Of a stretch of 64,000 nucleotides of DNA, positions 35,934-43,496 are shown piece by piece. Source of the DNA: Stappia albiluteola (GTDB lineage Bacteria > Pseudomonadota > Alphaproteobacteria > Rhizobiales > Stappiaceae); the NCBI RefSeq assembly GCF_014050225.1, contig NZ_JACFXV010000067.1:1-64000 (forward strand). Reading direction: 5' to 3'. How positions within the stretch are numbered: the stretch's first letter is position 1; each line of letters begins with the position of its first letter. Both the position numbers and the translations under genes were made by a program. The notes beneath the pieces were generated by a model that saw only the letters and a program-made list of their open reading frames with translations, was not told the DNA's origin and made no database searches.

Positions 35934-37418
35934 ATGTTTTCACTTCACGCCTATCGGAACGAATGGTTCGGCAATGTGCGCGCCGACCTCCTTTCCGGGC
36001 TCGTCGTCGCCCTTGCGCTGATTCCCGAAGCCATCGCCTTCTCCATTATTGCGGGGGTCGATCCGAAGGTCGGCCTCTATGCCTCGTTCTCCATCGCCGT
36101 GATCACCGCGATTGCCGGCGGCAGGCCCGGCATGATCTCGGCGGCGACCGCCGCCACAGCCGTTCTGATGGTGACGCTGGTGAAGGAGCATGGGCTGCAG
36201 TATTTGCTGGCAGCCACCGTGCTCGCCGGCTTCCTGCAGATCGGCGCGGGATTGCTGCGGCTTGGCCAATTGATGCGCTTCGTATCGCGCTCGGTGATGA
36301 CCGGCTTCGTCAACGCGCTCGCCATCCTGATATTTCTCGCACAGGTGCCGGAACTGATCGGCGTTCCCTGGTTGACCTATGTGATGGTGGCCGCCGGCCT
36401 CGCGATCATCTACCTCTTTCCTTATGTAACCAGGGCTATTCCGTCGCCGCTTGTCTGCATTCTCGTGCTGACGGCGGTCGCGATCGGCTTCGGCCTCGAT
36501 CTGCGCACGGTTGGCGATATGGGCGAACTTCCGTCCACGCTGCCGGTCTTCCTCGTTCCGCAGATCCCGCTGACTTTCGAAACGCTGACGATCATCCTGC
36601 CGTATTCGGCCGCGGTTGCTGCCGTCGGCCTGCTTGAATCGCTGATGACCGCCTCCATCGTCGACGAGTTCACCGACACGCTGAGCGACAAGAATCAGGA
36701 ATGCATCGGCCAGGGCATCGCCAACGCCGCCACCGGCTTCATCGGCGGTATGGCGGGTTGCGCCATGATCGGCCAGTCGATGATCAATGTGAAGTCCGGC
36801 GGACGCGGCCGGTTGTCGACTTTTGCCGCAGGTGTCCTGCTTCTCTTCCTCATCGTCGTGCTGGGCGACTGGGTGCGGCAGATCCCGATGGCAGCCCTCG
36901 TCGCGGTGATGATCATGGTGTCGGTCGGCACCTTCAATTGGGCGTCGATCCGCAATCTCAGGCAACACCCGCGCTCGTCGTCGCTGGTGATGCTGGCGAC
37001 GGTCGCCTGCGTGGTGATCACGCATAATCTGGCGATTGGCGTTCTGGTCGGCGTGCTTCTGTCCGGTATCTTCTTTGCCGGCAAGATCGCGCGGATCTTC
37101 CAGGTGCGGTCGGATCTCTCGACGGACGGCAAGACCCGGACTTATGTGGTGGAAGGGCAGCTATTCTTCGCATCGGTCGAGGATTTCAGCGCGGCCTTCG
37201 ATTTCAGGGAACAGCTCGAAGGGGTGAAGATCGACGTCAGTCGCGCCCATATCTGGGACATCTCCAGTGTTGCCGCGCTCGACGCGATCGTCCTGAAGTT
37301 CCGCCGCGAAGGCATCGCGGTGGAAGTCGTCGGATTGAATGAAGCAAGCGAGACGATCGTCGACAGGCTTGCCATCTACGACAAGCCGGGCGCGCCCGAA
37401 CGCGCCATGGGGCACTGA
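35934..37418 (+). CDS. SulP family anion transporter with STAS domain
   Basis: 494 residues from the ATG at 35934. An inner-membrane transporter with 10-12 hydrophobic segments; [24 protein letters not shown] is the family's helix 1 consensus. A cytoplasmic STAS domain ends the protein (about 390-485, [20 protein letters not shown]-like, read as [20 protein letters not shown]). The anion could be sulfate, bicarbonate or a dicarboxylate. Its position inside the one-carbon cluster raises formate, bicarbonate or sulfate export/import as options. A hairpin-rich leader precedes the gene, and a strong hairpin follows it in the gap to the convergent corrinoid activator. Confidence 0.9.
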   Translation: MFSLHAYRNEWFGNVRADLLSGLVVALALIPEAIAFSIIAGVDPKVGLYASFSIAVITAIAGGRPGMISAATAATAVLMVTLVKEHGLQYLLAATVLAGFLQIGAGLLRLGQLMRFVSRSVMTGFVNALAILIFLAQVPELIGVPWLTYVMVAAGLAIIYLFPYVTRAIPSPLVCILVLTAVAIGFGLDLRTVGDMGELPSTLPVFLVPQIPLTFETLTIILPYSAAVAAVGLLESLMTASIVDEFTDTLSDKNQECIGQGIANAATGFIGGMAGCAMIGQSMINVKSGGRGRLSTFAAGVLLLFLIVVLGDWVRQIPMAALVAVMIMVSVGTFNWASIRNLRQHPRSSSLVMLATVACVVITHNLAIGVLVGVLLSGIFFAGKIARIFQVRSDLSTDGKTRTYVVEGQLFFASVEDFSAAFDFREQLEGVKIDVSRAHIWDISSVAALDAIVLKFRREGIAVEVVGLNEASETIVDRLAIYDKPGAPERAMGH

Positions 37419-37427
37419 CAGGGCTAT

Positions 37428-37458
37428 CGCCGCTTCGGGATAACTCCCCGGAGCGGCG
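37428..37458. terminator. hairpin between convergent SulP and corrinoid activator genes
   Basis: CGCCGCTTCGGG (37428-37439) pairs with CCCGGAGCGGCG (37447-37458), 12 bp with one G-U wobble and a 7-nt loop. It has no clear U-run. It lies between the two convergent stop codons and probably serves both transcripts. Confidence 0.55.
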
Positions 37459-37477
37459 CTCTAAGCGGCCGGGGATA

Positions 37478-39517
37478 TTAGGCGCGGCGCCTGCGGCGCC
37501 GGCCTGATCCGGCTCCGTCGCTGCCATCGACGGCTTCGGCGTCACGAGGCGCGGGCAGGGGCACTGTCTTGCGCAATTCGGTGAAAGGATCGACTTTGTT
37601 CGGCAGCGCCATGGCGTTGACGAAATGCTCCTGGAAGCGCGGTTCCATGGCGGTCTCGATCTTCTCGATCTCCCGCACGACGCGCTCGATCTCCCGCCGC
37701 TTGCCCCGGTTGATCAGCGCGATCCGCGCACCGGTGCCGGCCGCGTTGCCGACGCTTGCCACCTGGTCGAGATCGCAATCGGGGATCAGGCCCAGCACCA
37801 TTGCGTATTTTGTGTCGATATAGCTGCCGAAGGCACCCGCGAGCCTGATACGCTCGATCGGCGCGCCGCCGAGCTTGTCCTGAAGCAGCTTCACGCCGGC
37901 ATAGAGGGCGGCCTTGGCGAGCTGGATCGAACGGATGTCGGTCTGCCGGATGGTGATCGGCGTCGTGTGATCCGTGACGTGATAGGCAAAGGTGCGGCCT
38001 GCCTGCACGATACGGTGACTGCGGCTTGCTGCCGAGCCGTCGATCAGTCCGTCCTGCGTCAGGACGCCGGCGAGGAAGAGCTCGGCTACGGCCTCGATGA
38101 TCCCCGAGCCGCAAATGCCGGTCACGCCGACCGCCTCGACCGCTTCCGCAAATCCTTCCTCGTCGGACCACTGATCGACGCCGATCACCTTGAAGCGCGG
38201 TTCAAGCGTCTGCGGGTCGATGCGGATGCGTTCTATGGCGCCGGGAGCCGCGCGCTGTCCGCAGGAAATTTCGGCGCCTTCGAAGGCCGGGCCGGTAGGC
38301 GAACTGGCGGCAAGCAGCCGGTGTCTGTCGCCGAGGATGATTTCCGCGTTGGTGCCGATATCGACAAGCAGGGTCAACGGCTCGGCTTCATGCGGCTGCA
38401 CTGCGAGCGTTGCGGCGGCTGCATCCGCGCCGACATGGCCCGCAATGCAGGGGAGGACATAGACCCTTGCGCCGGTGTTCAATTCGAGGTCGAGGTCGGC
38501 GGCGCGGGATTGAACCGCATCGGAGACGGCAAGGGCGAAGGGAGCTCCGCCAAGTTCCGTCGGGTCGATGCCGAGGAACAGGTGGTGCATGATCGGATTG
38601 CCGACGAAGACGGTGTCCAGAATATCGCCGCGCTCCGCCCCGACATCGGCCACGAGCTTGCCGACCAGCGCGTTGATGGCCTCGCGCACGGTGCGGGTCA
38701 GGTCCGGCAGGCGCTGCGGGTTCATCTGCACATAGGACACCCGCGACATCAGGTCTTCGCCGAAGCGGATTTGCGGATTGGACGTGCCGGCGGACGTGAC
38801 CGTCCTGCCGCTGACGAGGTCGCAAAGATGGGCGGCAATCGTCGTCGAGCCGATATCGACGGCAAGGCCGTATACGGTGTATTTGGCGCCCGGCCAGATC
38901 GCGACGACGACGGGCGGTGCGGCATCGTCCTGCCAGATCGCGGCCGTCACGCTCCAGTTTCCGGTACGCAAGACCGACTGCACCGTGGAAAGCAGCCGGG
39001 GTTCGATCGCGAGCGCGCTTTCTCCGGTCTTGGCCTTCAGCCGGTCGAGCAGGCGATCCGCGTCTCCTCGCGGATTTTCCATATCCGGTTCGTCGACGAC
39101 GACGCGTACCAGCTGGACGGCGCTGTTGACCTCGACCGTCACGTTTTCGGCGCGCTTGCGCACGACCTGGCGGTTCATTTGCGCTTCGGTCGGGATATCG
39201 ACGACGAGATCGCCTTCGATCGTCGCCTGGCAGGAAAGGCGGCGCGAGGCCGCCATGTCGCGCAGGCTGCGGTATCGCGTCTCGATTTCCGTCGCGCCGC
39301 CAAGATGGGCGTCGGACGAAACGATGCCCTCCTTGGCGAAGGTTCCCTCCGAGACGCTGATCTGGCAGCGGCCGCAAATGCCGCGACCGCCGCAAACCGA
39401 TTCCACATAGACGCCGAGCGAGCGCGCGGCATCGAGCACCGGCGTTCCGACCGGGAACGTGCCGCGCCGTCCGCTTGGCTGGAAGACAACTTTTGCCATT
39501 TTCTGGCTGGCGTTCAT
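37478..39517 (-). CDS. RACo-like reductive activator of corrinoid proteins
   Basis: 679 residues. Reactivates a corrinoid protein that has slipped to Co(II) by ATP-driven one-electron reduction to Co(I). An N-terminal [2Fe-2S] ferredoxin domain has Cys42, Cys48, Cys51 (VCGGRGICGRC) and probably Cys96. The C-terminal ASKHA ATPase part (DUF4445-type) has GLAVDIGSTTIAAHL and LLVDIGTNAEIILG. This layout is RACo-like, not RamA-like, because RamA carries C-terminal 4Fe-4S clusters. The last residues are GSGRRRRRRA, an Arg tail not expected in the family. It is the last gene of the operon and starts 15 bp after the methyltransferase stop codon. Confidence 0.9.
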   Translation of the reverse strand: MNASQKMAKVVFQPSGRRGTFPVGTPVLDAARSLGVYVESVCGGRGICGRCQISVSEGTFAKEGIVSSDAHLGGATEIETRYRSLRDMAASRRLSCQATIEGDLVVDIPTEAQMNRQVVRKRAENVTVEVNSAVQLVRVVVDEPDMENPRGDADRLLDRLKAKTGESALAIEPRLLSTVQSVLRTGNWSVTAAIWQDDAAPPVVVAIWPGAKYTVYGLAVDIGSTTIAAHLCDLVSGRTVTSAGTSNPQIRFGEDLMSRVSYVQMNPQRLPDLTRTVREAINALVGKLVADVGAERGDILDTVFVGNPIMHHLFLGIDPTELGGAPFALAVSDAVQSRAADLDLELNTGARVYVLPCIAGHVGADAAAATLAVQPHEAEPLTLLVDIGTNAEIILGDRHRLLAASSPTGPAFEGAEISCGQRAAPGAIERIRIDPQTLEPRFKVIGVDQWSDEEGFAEAVEAVGVTGICGSGIIEAVAELFLAGVLTQDGLIDGSAASRSHRIVQAGRTFAYHVTDHTTPITIRQTDIRSIQLAKAALYAGVKLLQDKLGGAPIERIRLAGAFGSYIDTKYAMVLGLIPDCDLDQVASVGNAAGTGARIALINRGKRREIERVVREIEKIETAMEPRFQEHFVNAMALPNKVDPFTELRKTVPLPAPRDAEAVDGSDGAGSGRRRRRRA

Positions 39518-39532
39518 TTAGGTCTTCATCCC

Positions 39533-40483
39533 TCAGGCGCTTGCACGCCGCCGGCCCTCGCGTCCGCCGCGCCGCCTGGCACCTGCACTGTCCGCAGCCG
39601 GCACCGCAGAGACACCGGCCACCGGCGAATGGTCGCGATAGGTCATGATCCAATTGTAGCAGTTGGCGTCATTTCCGGTCAGCACGTTGGCGGCCCGCAC
39701 CATCTCCATCTCCTGGGGACGGCAGGGGTTCATGATCGCGCTGGTCATGCCGGAAGCGATGACCATCGGGATGAAGGCGGCATTGATGCCGTGGCGGTGC
39801 GGCAGGCCAAAGGAGATGTTCGACAGGCCGCAGGTCGTATTGACCTTCAGTTCCTCGCGCAGGCGGCGCAGCAGGCGGAATACCTGCTGTCCGGCGGTGG
39901 CCATGGCGCCGATCGGCATGACGAGCGGGTCCACCACGATGTCATGGGCCGGGATGCCGTAGTCGGCGGCGCGCTGCACGATTTTCCGCGCCACTTCGAA
40001 CCGCACGTCCGGATCCTCCGAAATGCCGGTCTCGTCGTTCGAGATGGCAACCACCGGCACGTCGTACTTCTTGACGAGCGGCAGGATCGCCTCGAGCTTC
40101 TCATCCTCACCGGTCACCGAATTGACCAGCGGTCGGCCCTTGGCGACCTTGAGCGCGGCCTCGATCGCCGCCGAGACGGAACTGTCGATCGACAACGGAA
40201 CGTCCACGAGACCCTGCACGATCTGAAGTGTCTCGACCAGAAGCGGCGGTTCGGTTTCGTTCGGATTGACCGCCGTCACGCCGGCATTGACGTCGAGCAT
40301 GGTGGCGCCTGCCGCGACCTGCTCCAGCGCGTCCTTGATCACGGTCTCGAAATTTCCCGCGGCCATCTCGGCGGCCAGCTTCTTGCGGCCTGTCGGATTG
40401 ATGCGTTCGCCGATCACGCAAAAGGGCTGGTCGAAACCGATGGCGATTTCCTTCGTTGCCGAAGCGACGATCGTCCGCGTCAT
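39533..40483 (-). CDS. methyltetrahydrofolate:corrinoid methyltransferase (MeTr/AcsE-like)
   Basis: 316 residues with a dihydropteroate-synthase-type TIM barrel. CVIGERINPTGRKKLA, GATMLDVNAG, SIDSS and NDETGISEDP form the pterin site; TTCGLSNISFGLPHRHGINA and AIMNPCRPQEM are typical of the corrinoid-linked MeTr group. In this context it would run from methyl-corrinoid to THF, giving 5-methyl-THF. The C-terminal tail SAGARRRGGREGRRRASA is Arg-rich and beyond the fold. The start overlaps the MetF-like stop by 4 bp (ATGA type), so translation is coupled. MetH is not implied, as there is no homocysteine or cobalamin domain. Confidence 0.92.
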   Translation of the reverse strand: MTRTIVASATKEIAIGFDQPFCVIGERINPTGRKKLAAEMAAGNFETVIKDALEQVAAGATMLDVNAGVTAVNPNETEPPLLVETLQIVQGLVDVPLSIDSSVSAAIEAALKVAKGRPLVNSVTGEDEKLEAILPLVKKYDVPVVAISNDETGISEDPDVRFEVARKIVQRAADYGIPAHDIVVDPLVMPIGAMATAGQQVFRLLRRLREELKVNTTCGLSNISFGLPHRHGINAAFIPMVIASGMTSAIMNPCRPQEMEMVRAANVLTGNDANCYNWIMTYRDHSPVAGVSAVPAADSAGARRRGGREGRRRASA

Positions 40484-41388
40484 TGAGCTACCTCGTGGGT
40501 TTGGGGAGCGGCTTCACCGCAAAATGTCCAGCTGTCGCGGGCGACCAGCCATTCGGATGTCTTCTTCAGCCCGCCGAAGGGATAGACGTGGATCTGCTCC
40601 AGCTGCGTTTCGGGTCTTGCGGCGATGCGCGCTTCGAGCGGGTGCACCATCGTTTCCGGGTCGTAGCCGGACAGCATCGAGACGACGGCGCCGCCGCGCT
40701 TCTTGAGGAAGTTGATGGAGTTCTCGACCCCGGCGAAGGCCGCAAATTTCAGCAGCGTCGTCATCTTGGCGGGGCCGGCAACGCCGATGTGAACGGGGAA
40801 GCGGTTGCCCCAGCTCTCCAGCTGGTCGAGCCAGACGTTGACGGCGTGCGGGTCGAAGCCGAATTGCGTCACGATGTAGAAATGGGCATCGCTTTGCGCG
40901 GCCAACTCATGCTTGCGCATCAGGAAAGCGCGGATCGTCTCCGCCGGAATGGCAGGCGCGCCTTCCGGATGTCCCGCGACGCCGATCCGCTCGATGCCGA
41001 GTTCGTTCAGAAGGCCGGTCTCGATCAGCGCGACCGACGAGGTCAACGGACCGCTGCGCTCCGCTTCGCCGGCGATCGTCAAAACCTCACGCACGCCGGC
41101 TTCGGCAACCAGCCCGCGGATTCGACGATCGAAGGCGTCCAGCGACGGAAACCGGCGCGCCGCCAGGTGCGGTACGGGTATCAGCCCGGCCGCATGGATC
41201 CGGCGCGCGGCAAGCAGGATATCCTCCTCCGCCGCATTGCCGAGGTCGGTGAGATAGACCCGCGTCAGCCGCGGGATAACCTCCAGCACTTCCGGCTTTT
41301 CCAGCACCTGGCGGGGCGAGACCTCCGTCGAGGCTGCCATATGGCCAAACGCATTGAGGCGGGGATCGGGGAGACGGATATCAGGCAT
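40480..41388 (-). CDS. divergent methylenetetrahydrofolate reductase (MetF-like)
   Basis: 302 residues. The MTHFR barrel is recognisable (EVLTIAGEAERSGPL, GIERIGVAGHPEGAP, YIVTQFGFDPHAVNVWLDQL, VHIGVAGPAKMTTLLKFAAF), but the usual N-terminal FEFFPPK motif is replaced by ASTEVSPRQ, which keeps the acid (Glu22) at the catalytic position. Here it probably oxidises 5-methyl-THF to 5,10-methylene-THF with FAD. It overlaps the neighbour on each side: 8 bp with the small upstream gene and 4 bp with the methyltransferase gene. The electron acceptor is unknown. Confidence 0.85.
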   Translation of the reverse strand: MPDIRLPDPRLNAFGHMAASTEVSPRQVLEKPEVLEVIPRLTRVYLTDLGNAAEEDILLAARRIHAAGLIPVPHLAARRFPSLDAFDRRIRGLVAEAGVREVLTIAGEAERSGPLTSSVALIETGLLNELGIERIGVAGHPEGAPAIPAETIRAFLMRKHELAAQSDAHFYIVTQFGFDPHAVNVWLDQLESWGNRFPVHIGVAGPAKMTTLLKFAAFAGVENSINFLKKRGGAVVSMLSGYDPETMVHPLEARIAARPETQLEQIHVYPFGGLKKTSEWLVARDSWTFCGEAAPQTHEVAQ

Positions 41389-41683
41389 TATCGAACCCTC
41401 CAGCAGCGATCAGCGCCTTGAGGCGCTCGGCGGTATAAACGGCGTCGATTTCGGTCAGCGCCTTGTCCGCCGCCGCCTCCAGATCGCCTGCAATCTCTTC
41501 CGGGGAACCACGTCGCCATTCCGCGAGATAGGCGTCGCTGTCCTTCACTCCGACCGACATGGCGCAGCGGTCGATGGCCTGGATAAACCTCTCCGGCAGC
41601 TCGCGTCGCGCAGCCTTCCGGCCTGCCCGGACAAGGATCTGGGCCGGGATGTCGCGCCAGTAGACGATGATTCTCTCAGCCAT
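41381..41683 (-). CDS. small protein of the so-called virulence factor family
   Basis: 100 residues, no signal peptide or membrane segment. MAERIIVYWRDIPAQILVR and a basic GRKAARRELPERF segment, then CAMSVGVKDSDAYLAEWRR and a helical C-terminus, resemble a small family that databases label virulence factor without a demonstrated role. The stop codon overlaps the MetF-like start by 8 bp, which suggests tight translational coupling and perhaps a physical partnership with the reductase. It is the first gene of the second half of the minus-strand cluster, after a 202-bp gap. Confidence 0.75.
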   Translation of the reverse strand: MAERIIVYWRDIPAQILVRAGRKAARRELPERFIQAIDRCAMSVGVKDSDAYLAEWRRGSPEEIAGDLEAAADKALTEIDAVYTAERLKALIAAGGFDNA

Positions 41684-41709
41684 CAGTTCGCTCCGGAATT
41701 TCCGTCATC

Positions 41710-41781
41710 TTGCCCGTCGCGCCTGCAATCTTCGGCTTTCAGCCGACACAGGCAGTTCCAAATGCGACGTTGCCCGTCGCG
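41710..41781. promoter_or_regulatory. repeat-containing promoter region inside the corrinoid gene cluster
   Basis: A 12-bp direct repeat TTGCCCGTCGCG occurs at 41710-41721 and 41770-41781, 60 bp apart. The second copy is part of an inverted repeat GCGACG-TTGCC-CGTCGC (41764-41780), and a hairpin TCGGCT-TTC-AGCCGA (41732-41746) lies between. The region precedes the small gene that opens the reductase/methyltransferase/activator unit, so it is a candidate internal promoter-operator. Confidence 0.4.
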
Positions 41782-41885
41782 TATACTTCACGCTTCAGTA
41801 TTTCTTTTCGGAAATAGATGGTTGACCGCCGGTGCGGGAAGTCTTTGTGTCCAAAAAATGCAGAGAAAGCGGCCGATCTATGCTT

Positions 41886-42539
41886 TCAGGCAGCCTGGGT
41901 TTGCCGGAGAAAGTCATCGAGCAGGCCGTAGCCGGTGCGTCGCTTTTCCAGTCGCAGCCCCAGACGATCCGCGGCCGCATGTGCCCGCTCGTCGAGGTCC
42001 GCGTCATCGTCCTGCGCCAGATGGAGCAGGCGGGTGTAGTGGCCGAAATAGAGATCGCGGAGCTCTGGATAGACGTCGAGACCGAGCGGCCGGATAACCA
42101 GCGTTTCGAAATGGCGGGCAAGGAAGTCGGTCAGGTAAAACGTCCCAAGCTCGCTCTCCTCCTCGGCCGCAAAGGCCTCGATACCGGTATAGAAGGCATA
42201 GCAATGCGCGCCTTCAATGCGCTCTACGCCTTCCTCGGCAACGACCTTGTCAAGCTGCCCGCCGGTGCCGCAGTCGCCGTAGCCGACCAGCACCTTGCCA
42301 TAGGTGCTCTTGGCGGCTCGCACCGCGGCGCGGACGGCTTCCGGTATCTTTTCGGGTCGATTGTGCAGTTGAGCCGGCAGGCACTGCAGGTCGACATGCG
42401 AAAGGCCGTTCTTCGCGATGACCGCGAGGCATTCCCGCGCCAGCGCGCCGCAGGCGATGATGAGCACGCGTCCGGCCGCATCCCCCGAAAGGGGGACCGT
42501 TCCGTCGGGTAGAGGGGCTGGCCAGACCTGCGCGGTCAT
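41886..42539 (-). CDS. DUF1638 protein, corrinoid-cluster associated
   Basis: 217 residues of unknown function. Conserved-looking pieces are VLIIACGALARECLAV, VLVGYGDCGTGGQLD and RIEGAHCYAFYTG. The three Cys in short Gly-rich or His-containing segments could bind a metal or contact the corrinoid. DUF1638 genes are frequently found beside MttB-like and corrinoid-protein genes, and here the gene starts 6 bp after the corrinoid-protein stop. A role in corrinoid loading, protection or repair is inference only. Confidence 0.85.
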   Translation of the reverse strand: MTAQVWPAPLPDGTVPLSGDAAGRVLIIACGALARECLAVIAKNGLSHVDLQCLPAQLHNRPEKIPEAVRAAVRAAKSTYGKVLVGYGDCGTGGQLDKVVAEEGVERIEGAHCYAFYTGIEAFAAEEESELGTFYLTDFLARHFETLVIRPLGLDVYPELRDLYFGHYTRLLHLAQDDDADLDERAHAAADRLGLRLEKRRTGYGLLDDFLRQTQAA

Positions 42540-42545
42540 CTCGAA

Positions 42546-43247
42546 CTACGCTCCCCTGGCAAGCTGATTGTGCTTGCGCGCAATCAGGTCCTTGGCCATT
42601 TCCACCGTCACCGCCGCATCGCGGCAATAGGCGTCGGCGCCGATTGCCTGGCCGAACTCCTCGTTCAGCGGCGCGCCGCCCACCATGACGATGTATTTGT
42701 CGCGAATACCCTTCTCGATCATCGCGTCGATAACGACCTTCATGTAGGGCATCGTGGTGGTCAGAAGCGCCGACATGCCGACGATGTCCGGCTGGTGCTC
42801 CTCGATCGCCGCAAGGTAGTTCTCGACCGGATTGTTGATGCCAAGGTCGATCACCTCGAAGCCGGCGCCTTCCATCATCATGGAAACCAGGTTCTTGCCG
42901 ATGTCGTGGATGTCGCCCTTCACCGTGCCGATGATCATCTTGCCGACCTTGGGCGCGCCGGTTTCGGCAAGCAACGGCCGCAGGAGACCCATGCCGGCCT
43001 TCATGGCATTGGCGGATAGCAGGACTTCCGGCACGAAAAGAATGCCGTCCCGGAAGTCGATGCCGACGATACGCATGCCTTCCACCAGCGCCTCGGTCAG
43101 CACCCTGTAGGGCGTCCATCCTCGCTCGAGCAGGATTTCCACGCCTTCGACGATCTCGTCCTTGAGACCGTCATAGAGATCGTCGTGCATCTGCTCGACG
43201 AGTTCCTCGTCGGAAAGGGACCTGAGATCGAGATCGTCTTCGGACAT
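42546..43247 (-). CDS. corrinoid (B12-binding) methyl carrier protein, MttC/MtbC-like
   Basis: 233 residues. The N-terminal methionine-synthase-cap-type helical domain (about 10-95) is followed by a Rossmann-like B12-binding domain (about 100-220). GTVKGDIHDIGKNLV holds the D-x-H-x-x-G motif; His114 would be the lower Co ligand. MVGGAPLNEEFGQAIGAD closes the domain. It should carry a methyl group between the MttB-like and MeTr enzymes. The first 36 residues are very acidic: 14 Asp/Glu against 2 Arg/Lys. No cobalamin riboswitch was recognised in the 249-bp upstream gap, which has an inverted repeat CGGCC-9-GGCCG at 43283-43301. Confidence 0.93.
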   Translation of the reverse strand: MSEDDLDLRSLSDEELVEQMHDDLYDGLKDEIVEGVEILLERGWTPYRVLTEALVEGMRIVGIDFRDGILFVPEVLLSANAMKAGMGLLRPLLAETGAPKVGKMIIGTVKGDIHDIGKNLVSMMMEGAGFEVIDLGINNPVENYLAAIEEHQPDIVGMSALLTTTMPYMKVVIDAMIEKGIRDKYIVMVGGAPLNEEFGQAIGADAYCRDAAVTVEMAKDLIARKHNQLARGA

Positions 43248-43496
43248 TCAACACTCCATGAGCGTCGATCGATTCCCTACGGCGGCCAATTGACCTGGCC
43301 GGGTCGCAAGTATTCGTTCGCGCCTCTTAAAGCCACGTTGTTTAAAATCACTCTGAAGATGAGGAAGCCTTCCGGATGTCTTTAAAACGACACGGCAGGT
43401 CGTGCCTGCGACAAGTAACCGGCGATGGCAACAGGGAGGAACGCAATGGCCGGCGGAGAGCGGTAGCCCAAGCCGCCGGCCATGCTTTCGGCAAGC

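Noticed and set aside
37478-39517. Ordinary ferredoxin or RamA-type activator
   Set aside because: The 2Fe-2S motif is N-terminal and fused to an ASKHA ATPase, and there are no C-terminal 4Fe-4S Cys clusters, so RACo-like fits better than either.
37625-40486. 953-codon open frame antisense to the corrinoid activator and methyltransferase genes
   Set aside because: It covers two well supported genes on the other strand, spans their intergenic gap, and shows no recognisable motif.
43283-43294. GGCCAATTGAC shared with the IS left end at 6-16
   Set aside because: An 11-bp match of low information with no IS sequence around the second copy; most likely chance.
43248-43496. Possible SAM-II-like or cobalamin riboswitch before the corrinoid protein gene
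   Set aside because: A few words resemble SAM-II pieces (GTGATTT, ACGTGGCTTTAA) but not in the right order, and no B12-box was found.
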